Under the pieces are notes generated by a model that worked only from the letters and a program-made list of their open reading frames with translations, did no database searches and was not told the DNA's origin. A program made the position numbers and the translations under genes. 64,000 nt of DNA, taken from assembly GCA_023159155.1 (NCBI GenBank), contig JAJNNX010000018.1, positions 682,001 to 746,000 on the forward strand. Direction: 5' to 3'. The stretch's first letter is position 1. Each line of letters starts with the position of its first letter. The stretch is from Ustulina deusta. Its lineage: Eukaryota > Ascomycota > Sordariomycetes > Xylariales > Xylariaceae. This document shows, piece by piece, positions 47,292 through 59,225 of this stretch.

Positions 47292-50200
47292 GATAAATAG
47301 CGCACTCTCCAGCGATGGTATGGAGAAACATGAGGGAAATAGAGAGGTAAGCAGATAGTCAGAGGCGTTGTTTTTACATTGTCAAGGACGGAACAAAGTT
47401 AGGGAGGCAATGGTATTCGCCATGAGTCGGACAACCCCCGCCCATGCCAGCTGTGCACGGACGACGTGTACGCTAATCGAACGCCAGTGCATTGCCAAAG
47501 TTTGAACGAACCTATCAAATCAGCCCTGGAAATTTCTCAACAGACTGGTGATCGTCATTTTCAAGTCATTACTTGTAATTACTTGCTTGCATGTGATGAA
47601 TTGTAAAGCCGGCCACGCCTTGCTTCTATTACGTCAGTCTTGCTGACACGGCACCCCAACTCCCTGGCAGCCGCTGGATAGGTGTTCGGCCTTGTAGAAC
47701 AGGTCTGGCGCTTCTGGGGACGCCGTAGACGGTTTGGCCCTGGGCTGATACCATCGCCTAGGAAAATGCCCGATAAGGCGCTCTCAGCTAGATATTGGTA
47801 TTTGGTAAGAAGGAAACGGCCACCTTCGGCCGAGTTGGGGGCCCGTATTGACCTCATGTCCTATAATAAGAAGTGCACTTGAACGCTTCCTTGTTGATGG
47901 ATAGGCATACTTATACAACATTTAGAGGTGGGGTGGATGCAGTCCGGGAGGTGTGTACAGGTACTCTCTTTACACATATTGGCTAACCAGCAGGCGGCAT
48001 TTCCTGGCGGTTCTGCTTGACATGCTTGCAGATACTGAAACGACCTTACAGCATTTGGCCCTCTCAAGTGACCAAGGGGGCCGGCCAGCTTCGGTTGCCT
48101 AACAAACCGAGAAACAGGTAGCGCTCATTTGCTTAGCGTGTATATCTCATACAATTTAGATCCGGCGCCTACAACCACTTCGGTGATGGGTATATGACGA
48201 CAGACACAGTGAAGATTTCGCCGAGCCCAGCTGTCGGAGTTAATACCGTATGGCTGGTCAACACTGTTTGTCCGTTCTGTCCGACTGCAATCTATCAAAA
48301 TGCTCCACTAGATCCTGCGGGTTGGGGACATTCGCCGTTATGTAGGTACATGTAGGGATGAGGTGATGTCCTTGAGGCCGCAGCTGTATGTGCAAGTACC
48401 ATCACGCACAACTTACCCACATGAACGGCGGGAGGCCGTGTCAGATAGCACAAGGGATCTCAGCCTATACGTCGGTATCCCCACAACTGTTGCGGCGAAA
48501 CCTAGATCTGACTAATAGCCGGCTCTTCATGGGTATCAATCTAAAATCGGTGCTACACTACACCACGCTTGCAATATGGCCTTGTGCCGAGGCTGATATC
48601 GGCCGCAAGGTCGGAAGTTAAGTGCTGCACCTGTTCTCAAGGGTACCTGCAGATATCTTGTAACGCTGCCTGCAACTCGGAGCGTAGTTGGATTTGATAC
48701 ATCGGCCGCAGCACGTTTACATAATCGGGCACATCATGAAGAACGATAGAATGAGTGGTGTGAATGGGCGTAGAAAAGTGAGATCGCCGTACTGTATAGT
48801 GAGGCTGTCCCTTGAATATGATTGACGTAGACGATGATGTTGATGATGCTGTTGATGACGATGATGATGGGGTTTAGTAACCGTTAAAACTTTCGAAGGG
48901 GATAGGGTAGGTATTATCGACACTGAATACTCAAGCCGCTCTCTTTCCTGGGGAATATGTTTCGAAAGGCAACTGTAACCGCAATCCACCTTGTCAAAGT
49001 AGGTAGGTTCCAGTCTGGTTCCAGGCCAAGAAGCTTTTGGCGACTTATTCATCCATTTTCTCTCGATGAGGAAAGGAGTGCTGTGAAAAGGTACACATCA
49101 GTAGCCAATGGGAAGCGTTGCAGAGGCACATGTGCGTAAAAACCGCTACAGTAGAGCTGGGGGCAGGTTCCGGATAGCTTAGCGCTATCACCCTGGACCT
49201 TTGGGTCCCAACAAGTAGGTAGGTATCGCATGCTGCTGGGATGTTTACGCGTCAAGTCGCGTCAACTTCGCGTTTCTAGCGCTAGGCAGGTACACAAGCC
49301 CCCCTCCCCCCCGCAAATTTGCCCCATTCCACAGCTGACCTGTTGTTTCTTCAAATTCCCACAGCTCCTCCTTGTCCACAAGGTAATTTGTACTGTACCA
49401 CTGGACATGTTTCCAGATGGGTACTCGCTTAACGGCTTCATCCAAATTGTGGCACGACTGCCAAGTTGTATGGTAATTCAGACTGAATATCTACACACTC
49501 GAGATAGAGGTAGGATATAGGTACCAGGCTTGATACACGGCGCGCATGTTACAAGAGGTAAGTGGCGTAAGGTACACTAGGTACAACTAACTGCCTTGCC
49601 CCCCAGCTTCCCAACCTTTTCCAAGAGCTGGTCAGGCCATGTCCCATACATGAAGCTACACATGCGCAGCTGTATACAACTCCCTACGTAGGTACCGTGC
49701 ACAGGCTGCCTGAGAGGTCGCATCTCGTCAAGAGTGAACGGCTGATACTTGCTATGGTATATTAGATGGGCAGTGCACAACAATACACAGGCAGTAGTTC
49801 TCTGCAGGCCTTCGCCCGCTTCGGAATTGCAGGTAGGATACTTACCTAATGTTACCAGGTACCTACATCTCATCCACTGGGTCCCTGGTAGGCTGATAGA
49901 AATAGATGTGATAATTACACCACCAACCTGCTACCAGCGTGCTTGCAACTTATAAGTGTAAAAGTCCAGCACATCTCTCTAAATAAGTTAGTGCCTACTA
50001 AACACCCAACATATTTCATGAATATCACATTCCCGTCCCCAGTCCATCCACTCGCGGCTTACACTTGACATTTCGTTCTTCTTCCGAGATGCTACCTTCC
50101 TAGTGAAACCCTAGACTACCTAGACCTCTAGGCTTACCTCTTACAGACGTACATACAATAAATACACCCAAGAAGCTACCTCGGGTCATCCGATAACAAC

Positions 50201-51977
50201 CAACCAACACAGGTACCTACACTAACTACAGCTGTGGCTATCGAGCGCTCTGCTCTCTCTCCAACACGCCCACGCCCACGCACGCGCACGCATAACTACC
50301 CAATCCCCCACCAGCCAACGTCGTCCAGTTGCTCAATCAGCAGACGATCGCTCCCTCCACTGCATCCGACACGACGGCGCACTCGCGCTGCTTCGACGGT
50401 CCTCGTCCACTCGTCTCCTCGAATCCGCGCTTCTCGCCAACCGCGTCACCGCAGCGCACACAGTAAGTCATCGCATTCTCCTATCAGACTCCAGCTCCCA
50501 TCCCGGCACCTCGCCTTTTCGCCCACTCTGGATGCTTTCCATCCACTCGCCGGCCGATCGCTGCATATGCACCGAGGACTGCACTTGGCGCCCCATGCAC
50601 TGGCTCATGTCGTGTCTCGCTCCTCGCTGGCCACACCTGCATCCGGAGTGCATGAGCGTCCACCATGTCGAGCTACGTAGAGCCAGACAAGCCCAGAAGC
50701 TCAACGTCGCGCTCCACCGTCACTCACCATTGGGCACTGCACAGCAGACCCTGGACCACCGCTCTTTTGCGCTTCCGTCTCCCTTGTCCTTGACTATGAT
50801 CCTACAGACCGTGCTAACCACGCTACTGACTAGGTCGTGTGCTAGACTACCTAGACTACCTGCTCCTGTGGCCCATCCTTGGTGCCATCGAATTGACCTT
50901 CTCACCTTGTTCGTCCCTCCTCCCCATCACTCTCCACTAGTGTGATCGTGTAGTTGCATCAGGGTCCTCCGGCCGCCTGCTTTGCTGGATTCCAACTGAC
51001 CGCCTCACGTTTCCACAGCTCTTGCTGCTCGTAGTGGGGGAAGCCCCTCAAGTCGCCATCCTCCATCCTCCTCAGCAACTCTCCTGCTAGTGCGGCACGC
51101 GTTGTGAGACTACCATTGCATACTACTTACAGTTCGCTACAACTCCCTACCCCGGGTCGCAACACTGTGTGGTAGACTGTGTCGGCATCGTATCCAAGTC
51201 TCCCCCAACCGTGATCATCCAGGTGCTCAATGCAGGGTTCGCGCCACCCGCGATTCTGCAGTTGATTGATACTTAGTACTGGACGAGGTACACCAGATAG
51301 TGCACGTCTTCTAGAGGGTATGTTCTCCCCCCCTCCCCTTGCAACCCTGCAGTGCTACCTCGCTCTATCACCCTCCTTTCCTCTCTCTTTATCCTTAGTT
51401 CCTCTCATCCAACATCTTTATTCCTCTACTCTTTCCCCTTCCCGCTCCAGTCGTTCTTTCGCTCCCCCCTCCCCCAATTCCACCCTGGTGGAGGGCTGCT
51501 TCTATCAGTTACAAACCGGTAGTCGTTGCCCTTTCCACGCATTCAGGCTACATCACCGGCGCAAGTTGATTTCCTTACACACACATCCTCGCAGAACCTC
51601 GTCACCTTTTCCTTGGCATCTTATACTGCGTGTGGTATCTAATAATTCTTCCTTTCCTCTCCTCAGCCAGCGCACTTGACAGGCCAAGACCCCCCCCGTT
51701 CTCACTCAACTTGGCTAAGTCACAACGGTTTGGAACAACCTCAACGTTAGCTCCCACTCTCTAATTCCTGAGCTTTCTGTTCAACAGATTACCTAACAAC
51801 TTTCCAGTCTTGATAGCTTGCACGGACTCAAGCGCCAATTTGATCGGCCATGAATATTACAATATACAAAAGCTGGTAAATCGTGATGGATTGCTTCGAA
51901 CTCTAGGTCTCGAATTTGCATACTTTGGAACCGCAATTTGAACCCCCTTCTACAGCCCGCTTTCCGTGTACCTCAGA
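47292..51977. other. long gene-free divergent spacer (4.7 kb)
   Basis: Between Rtg2 and the 654-residue protein gene. It contains triplet-rich GATGATGTTGATGATGCTG sequence (about 48835-48872), many GGTACCTAC-type words (49500-50230) and long CT-rich blocks from 50250 to 51700 that could be an untranslated leader of the gene at 51978. Open frames at 50234-50945 are translations of this compositionally biased DNA. No RNA gene was found. Confidence 0.5.
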
Positions 51978-53942
51978 ATGGCTTCTCAGTTACCCAGCCC
52001 GACGAATTTGTCGAATGATCTCCTATATTGTGTTAATTCTGGACCTAAGACCCCCGAACCTCTGGTGTCCAGTGTAGACGAGCAGTCGCTCCCACCGCTC
52101 CGGCCACGCTTGAGGCTCAAGAGACGCCATGTGTCTCAGCTTAACGCTCCCACTCAACAGTTTCTTGCATCAATTGCTGCTGCCGACGTGCCAATTCCAA
52201 GTGTGGAGGATGTGGATCAGGCGATGATGGACACGTTACCAGAGTTCCACGTGGAGGACTTCGACGATATAGATGACTGTCAAGATCCAACGCCAAAGAA
52301 GTTTTCTCCACCCCAGACTCCAGCGATCGATTTCGCGCCGTCTGTGGCACCAAATAAGTTCCCAGATTGGTACGGCGATTCACCGTGGAGCGATTCTGAT
52401 CTGGAATCCAGTCCCGACTATGAGTCTAGCAGGCCCTCGACCGCATTTTCAACCCAAACAAGCTCTTCTTTGTTTAGTCTCTATTCCAACACTACTGATG
52501 CAAGCTGTATCAGCCCGGATCTGGAGTCTACAGAGTTCGCCCAAAAGGCTGAGTCGGAGAATGCATTACTTCATTCAGGACAGGAGAAGCCTCGGAAAGC
52601 ACCCTGGACGAGAGCCATGAGCTCACACTTATGGGCGACCTACGTGTTATATCTCTCAGACCCTCGAGTCACTCCTATCCGCCTTGGCAAGAGCTGCATA
52701 CCACCTCATGGAGTTTGCGCACGTGTAGCGCGACAAGCGCAACGAAGCTGGAAAGGGTCTAAGCCTCAAGTCGCTAACGAAGAGAGAAGTAGAAGTAGTA
52801 CTCCCACAGTAGAGTCTACCAAAACCTATATTCAGTGGCCCCATACCGGAGGCGCTACTCGGGCTCACCTACGAGAACTGTGTAAAATCAAAGCCACGAA
52901 CAAACCCGGGCGTTATCTATCAAGGAGTCCTACGCCCTTCAACAAAGCTGCCAACCGCCGTTGGAACCGCCGTTCGACACCAGCTCGGTCACCATCAGTT
53001 TTTTCTGCTCAGGATATGGCCATGTCGTTAGCATTGAGCACCTCTGACACGATGCAACCTCACGGACCCCTTGCTCAACTAACTAGCTCTCAACTACCAC
53101 CCATACTAGCATATGAATATGAGTCTGAAACGGCCTCGTCGTATGAACCCCACCAACAGGATCCAATTGCCAAAACACCAGTAAAAACTCAGGCTCTCGA
53201 GAAACCTTTTACGGAAGCAAACGCGAAGTCTCAACAGAGCTCGGCTCAGCTTGGTTCTCCATTTCTAGCTAAGAGTTATGGGCCTAGTTCGTCCTCGTCC
53301 ATCGCGGCTAAGATCACCTTGCCCAAGCAGTCGAACACCGTAGGGCCCCGCAGGCTCTTGAAATCACCTGTTCGCCTCACGAGATCACGGTCAGGTACAC
53401 AGAAACGTAGATCTATGAAGGGCCATGAAGAGAAGCCTTGGAAGCGACCGAGCTTGGCAGCTGCCTTCTTTAGAGAAAGCTCACGCAATGCAGAGGGTTT
53501 TGTGCCGGGCCCTCATGCGGACTATCAAACTATACAAAGCCCATCGGAACACAACACGACTGGCGACATGCTTCCACAGCAAACTCCCTTTGAAGTTGCA
53601 CCCACAGATTCGCCAGAAATCCGGGATGGCGTGAGTAGACCATTCGTGGTCTCTGCCGTATCATTCCAGACATCACCATCACCTCCGCCTCGTTTAGGAT
53701 CACCGTTTTCCGCCGCAAGTTCTAGTTATAGCTTCCCCAATAGGCTAACCTCCACCAGCAATTTTAGCCTGGCGGCATTGCGCAAACCTTTCGCAACGGT
53801 TCAGCAAACATCGCAGCCAATCGCAGATACCCCGACGCCCACTCGATCAAGCCTTGCTTCACGGCTGGCTTATCTTGATCAACGGCTTAAGGAGCTCCGT
53901 AGCCGTGGTATTGATCGCAAGCGTTCGCAATCACCGATGTGA
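51978..53942 (+). CDS. Unrecognised Ser/Pro-rich fungal protein with one conserved-looking block
   Basis: A single exon of 654 residues starting at ATG 51978 (MASQLPSPTNLSNDLLY). Most of the protein is Ser/Thr/Pro-rich and probably disordered. One segment, about residues 210-300, looks folded: WTRAMSSHLWATYVLYLSDP, RVTPIRLGKSCIPPHGVC, RVARQAQRSWKGSK, then IQWPHTGGATRAHLRELCK. Helical spacing and Trp/Arg placement suggest a helix-turn-helix-like DNA- or protein-binding module found, as I recall, in uncharacterised Pezizomycotina proteins. A basic KRRSMKGHEEKPWKRPSLA lies in the second half, and the C-terminus is helical (LASRLAYLDQRLKELRSRG). I cannot name the family. The CT-rich region upstream suggests a long leader. 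Confidence 0.7.
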   Translation: MASQLPSPTNLSNDLLYCVNSGPKTPEPLVSSVDEQSLPPLRPRLRLKRRHVSQLNAPTQQFLASIAAADVPIPSVEDVDQAMMDTLPEFHVEDFDDIDDCQDPTPKKFSPPQTPAIDFAPSVAPNKFPDWYGDSPWSDSDLESSPDYESSRPSTAFSTQTSSSLFSLYSNTTDASCISPDLESTEFAQKAESENALLHSGQEKPRKAPWTRAMSSHLWATYVLYLSDPRVTPIRLGKSCIPPHGVCARVARQAQRSWKGSKPQVANEERSRSSTPTVESTKTYIQWPHTGGATRAHLRELCKIKATNKPGRYLSRSPTPFNKAANRRWNRRSTPARSPSVFSAQDMAMSLALSTSDTMQPHGPLAQLTSSQLPPILAYEYESETASSYEPHQQDPIAKTPVKTQALEKPFTEANAKSQQSSAQLGSPFLAKSYGPSSSSSIAAKITLPKQSNTVGPRRLLKSPVRLTRSRSGTQKRRSMKGHEEKPWKRPSLAAAFFRESSRNAEGFVPGPHADYQTIQSPSEHNTTGDMLPQQTPFEVAPTDSPEIRDGVSRPFVVSAVSFQTSPSPPPRLGSPFSAASSSYSFPNRLTSTSNFSLAALRKPFATVQQTSQPIADTPTPTRSSLASRLAYLDQRLKELRSRGIDRKRSQSPM

Positions 53943-55082
53943 TGCGACTATGGCTCCACACCTGATGCCTTGAATCACCACCTACCTACCACATTGTACA
54001 CCTACATCCAATTTTTCTCATGATATCTTTTACGACGCTAACGATATGCCGACGTAGCTCCATGAGCATCACGAACAGCGTACTGGGCACCGCCAAATTA
54101 TACTCAAAGCTGAACTTATCACGTCATACCCATGATGATGAAGATATGTAGCTCGTATGGCCCGCGCGCGACTTGCGTTGTTTACATCTCACCTCTTCAG
54201 AGGACATTTTTAGCATGGAAATAATTTGCTCTGCACCAAACTCACATAGTGTCGTTTGTAACCCGATACTGCCAGCACTACGCATACCTTTCTTTTGATT
54301 ATTCTTTTTTTCTCCTCCCCCCCCCCCCCTTGTTGTCACGAGCATCACGAATAGCACGAACGATTTATGAATGGACGGAGGATTTTGAAGGATTCGGATC
54401 ACAGTTACGACGTCACTCAGATCTTGCAACCAACCATGTAGCAGTGCTAGCTTTGGCTTAAGATAGAGCTCGGCGTTTTGGTCTTGTGGATACAAAAGTC
54501 TAAGTTGATGATATGATGAGATAACTGCCGGAGTGACCAGCCAGTCATGTGGTCCTGATACGGTGCAGAGATAATTCGATAGAAAATCGATAAATAACCA
54601 GAAAGTTTGATGAGAGTCTTTCGAGTCCATTTTGCATCTGTTTAAGCATAGGTTTTTATAGACTACTCGTTCATTGATAGTCTGGTAAGGTGCCTAGTCT
54701 CGATATTGGGTGCTGCAGCAACTCGCCACTGCGGGCTGGGTTCTTAGAACAGGCCCGGTAGTACCACAACCAGTTGACCCTAGTTTTATTAGTTAGTCGT
54801 TAGGTTTTGAGAGGCACTAAAAGGCAGGGAATGCTTATTCCTTAGTTGGAGAACGTGTGCAACATCGAGCCCAAAAGCAGCCAGATGCGTCCAAGCCGAT
54901 GCAGGGGAATAAATAGGTAGGAAAGCTTGCCGAAGCCCCGCCCCCTCCTCCTCAAAACCCATCACAAGGTAACAAGCCGAAAAAGGCAGAGGAGTTTCTC
55001 GAAGAAGCTTTCTCATATCCGCTGTCTAGCGACCTGCCCTACCTTATTCCAATATCCATAGCGAGAACTAGGTCCGCGGTCG
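53943..55082. other. intergenic with one antisense open frame
   Basis: A spacer of 1.1 kb. A minus-strand frame at 54124-54630 starts with ATG and runs 168 codons (MDSKDSHQTFWLFIDFL..), passing through a 13-base C-run at about 54317-54329. No family is recognised and the C-run makes the frame fragile, so I do not call it a gene with confidence. The rest is nondescript. Confidence 0.35.
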
Positions 55083-55788
55083 ATGGGTTCTCTTGCAGCT
55101 TCGCAGGAGGAGGAGCTGGCCGTGTTGGTCACTGGGTTTGGGGTAAGTTCTATATATTTACATATATATATATATTCATAGCACTCTCGCGACTCGCCGT
55201 CACGATGTTATCGCCTCTTCACAACCGACAACAGTCTCCGTACCCCGTTTACCTGACCTGTGTGCCGCGGCCGGACTAATGGGAGCGAGCTCTGCATCTA
55301 TATAGCCCTTTAAGGAGGCGTACCCCGTGAACCCGTCATGGGAGATCGCCGCGCTTCTCCCCGATTACCTCCCGGCGGACCGCGTCAAGGAGGCCGGCTC
55401 CCGGTCCGCGATGGGCCTGCTGCCGCCCGTCCGCATCGTCAAGCTCCCGGGCCCGGTCCGCACCAGCTACGAATACACGCGGGACCTCGTGCCGAAGCTG
55501 TGGGACGGCAACGCCGAGCCCAAGATCGACTACGCCGTCCACGTCGGGATGGCGGGGCCGCAGCTCGTGTACTCGATCGAGAGACGCGGCCACCGCGACG
55601 GCTACGGCGCCAAGGACGTCGACGGCCGGTTCCTCGAGGACGAGAGCGCGCACGCCGAGCTCGGCGAGCGCTGGATCTGGCACGGCGTGCCGCGCGAGCT
55701 GTCGAGTGATTTCGACGTCGACGATGTCCATCGGCGATGGGTCGGGCGCAGTCCGGTAAGAGAATCTCAGGCCGCCCTGTCGGGGGAG

Positions 55789-55824
<36 letters not shown>

Positions 55825-56160
55825 TTTTCGTATTCCCCCCCGCGTTTTCTCGCGGTTTCCCCATGTTCGTTTCGTTCGCTCCGTGGCTGACGTGCGGGCG
55901 CCCCCGCGCGCTTGTCTCACTAGAAGAATCTAGACCTGAGGGTCTCGGAGGACGCGGGACGCTATCTGTGCGACTTCATCTACTTCTCGAGCCTGGCGCA
56001 CCTGTGGAAGCAGCAGCGGCCGAGGAAGGTCGTCTTCTTCCACGTCCCACTCCATGCGGATACCGAGTCCTTGACGCGCGGCGTCGAGCTCGTCTTGACC
56101 TTGATCAGATCCATCGTGGAAAGCGAGTTGGAGAAGAAGAAGAAGACGCGGACTACATAG
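55083..56160 (+). CDS. Pyroglutamyl peptidase I-like (peptidase C15)
   Basis: Three exons (55083..55142, 55306..55755, 55924..56160) give 248 residues. Blocks: ELAVLVTGFGPFKEAYPVNP, SWEIAALLP, VRIVKLPGPVRTSYEYTR, DYAVHVGMAGPQLVYSIERR, GHRDGYGAKD, YLCDFIYFSSLAHLW, KVVFFHVPLH. Within the C15 family the catalytic Cys is the one in the (Y/F)xCDxxYYxSL block and the His is in the FxHVP block, both present here. The enzyme removes N-terminal pyroglutamate from peptides. Intron 1 contains a TA run and intron 2 a TC microsatellite (55793-55820). Exon 2 is strongly G/C-rich. Assignment is firm at family level; substrate is inferred. Confidence 0.9.
55793..55820 (+). repeat. TC microsatellite within an intron
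   Basis: An uninterrupted (TC)n run of about 28 bases inside intron 2 of the pyroglutamyl peptidase gene, 37 bp from its donor site. Confidence 0.85.
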
Positions 56161-56877
56161 TTCTTCTCTGCCCTTTTTTGCTGTTTTTTTGGGATTGTTT
56201 ATTCATCAAGCGTTGCCACGTGTGCGGCTGCTGCTGATGATGATGATAATATGGTGGCGATGATGATGTATATATCTCTATATATCTCTCTCTGGCAATC
56301 CGCGGCGTGCCCGGGATAATGATAGGTACTCGAAAATGAACTCTCAGCTAACCTGCTACCTTGCGCACTCGCTCTTCTCTCTGCTTGTTTATATCTAGAT
56401 CATGTAGATATGTCACAGCGGAGGTATATGATGTTAGTATTAATATTCAGATACTTTGTTTAGTACTATGTGCTAGGATGGGCTGACAATGCCATGTTTC
56501 ATTGTCACCTACTAACAAGTACGGTATTCGGCGACTCGTGCGATCGCCGAAGCGGCTATCTACCTAACGCTAGACCTCCTTTGAGGACTCCCATTCGGCA
56601 TCCAACCTCGCCCCTAACTCATCGGCGAACTACTACTTTGCTTGGACGGAGAGGAACAGACTCTCCCTCCTATTCCCTATATAAAAACAAAGATTATTCC
56701 TCCACCCTCTTGCGGAATTTCTTCTTTCCCCCCTCCCTCCTTTTTTTTTTCGTGGTTTCTTTTCAACGCAACTCACCTTCGCATTTCCACAATCAACCCC
56801 ACGGTTATCTTACACACATCACTTGCAACTTCAACACACTCGGGAAAAAAAAAAAAAAACATTACCGTATCGACAAC
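56161..56877. promoter_or_regulatory. promoter region of the 53-residue gene
   Basis: A spacer of 717 bp. TATATAAAA at 56678-56686 is a canonical TATA box about 190 bp before the ATG. It is followed by a C/T-rich tract (56700-56760) and an A-run of about 16 bases just before the start (56845-56859). This looks like a strong, possibly inducible promoter. Confidence 0.55.
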
Positions 56878-57153
56878 ATGTGTATGAAAGCCAAGTGCGG
56901 CGAATGCGGTATGCTTTACCCCTGCTCTCTTCCCCATGATAGATTGATTTGATGGATCGTCGGATCGATGTTATCGGGATTTGCAGTGTCGATTCGGCAA
57001 CCGTACTGACTTGTTCGCAAAGGCAAAACCGCTTGGCAAGGCTGCGGCAGCCACGTCTCGATGGTCCTGGACTCGGTTCCCGCTGACCAGTTGTGCACCT
57101 GTGAGCCCAAGGTCGTGCTGGGTGGCAAGGAGTATCCGCCCAAGGCCAAATGA
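56878..57153 (+). CDS. 53-residue cysteine-containing protein (unnamed fungal family)
   Basis: Two exons (56878..56908 and 57023..57153) with a 114 bp intron give 53 residues. Exon 1 reads MCMKAKCGECG; exon 2 continues KTAWQGCGSHVSMVLDSVP, then QLCTCEPKVV and GKEYPPKAK. Two CxxC-like pairs and a CGSH motif suggest a zinc-binding knot or metallothionein-like role; I recall similar short proteins (TC..C.K.TW.GCG.H....D.VP....CTC) in many fungi. The branch sequence TACTGAC sits close to the acceptor AAAG. The TATA box and A-rich leader upstream suggest high expression. Function is not established. Confidence 0.72.
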
Positions 57154-57672
57154 CGGTTCCCTTGGCCTTTCTGGTAGAACTTTTTTTTTCTTCCCCTCTC
57201 GCTTGGTCGATCAACCAAGAAGGGAAAGGAAAGGAAAGGAAACCAGATTGTCCATCGATTAGCCGACTGCGCGGCACGGATTACCTCGGACGGTGGAGGA
57301 GTGCTGTGCTTGATGGTTAGATACGTCGTAGTAGATACTTATAAGGAACAGTTCTAGTGTATGTGTATGGGGAAGGGGGGCAGGAATGATGCCCTGATTA
57401 CTGTGAAATTGAGACATGGATATTCTATTTCGTTGTTGTCTACCGTTTCTAAAGCAACAAATCGAAGCCAACCTTCACTCGACAACTCCCGTCTCTAGTA
57501 CTCCCTCTTCGCCTCGTAAATGCAGTTTTCATAGACAGTCGTGAGTTTCATCATCCGAGTCCTCTTTGCGCAACCGTTGACTCCGCGCTATGCATGGGCT
57601 TGACAGCTCCGTAGTAGTAATCGCCTCATCGCCTGTATTTCTTGCTATTCTTTTCGCTGCCCCCCCCAAAAT
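57154..57672. other. convergent 3' spacer
   Basis: 519 bp between the 53-residue gene and the Old Yellow Enzyme gene. AAGGGAAAGGAAAGGAAAGG runs (57219-57240) and a C-run (57661-57667) are the only features. Confidence 0.45.

Positions 57673-59225
<1,553 letters not shown>

Noticed and set aside
48575..48680. 5S rRNA-like stretch (GGTCGGAAGTTAAGTGCTGCAC)
   Set aside because: Only the AAGTTAAG core resembles 5S rRNA; the conserved 5' part, the GGGTGACCAC-like box and terminal pairing are missing.
12232..49725. Near-identical words CTGCCTGAGAGG(C/T)CGCAT at 12232 and 49705
   Set aside because: Eighteen bases with one mismatch are expected by chance a few times in a window of this size.
50234..50945. 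Overlapping open frames rich in Arg/Ser/His
   Set aside because: Translations of CT-rich leader-like DNA; composition explains the open frames.
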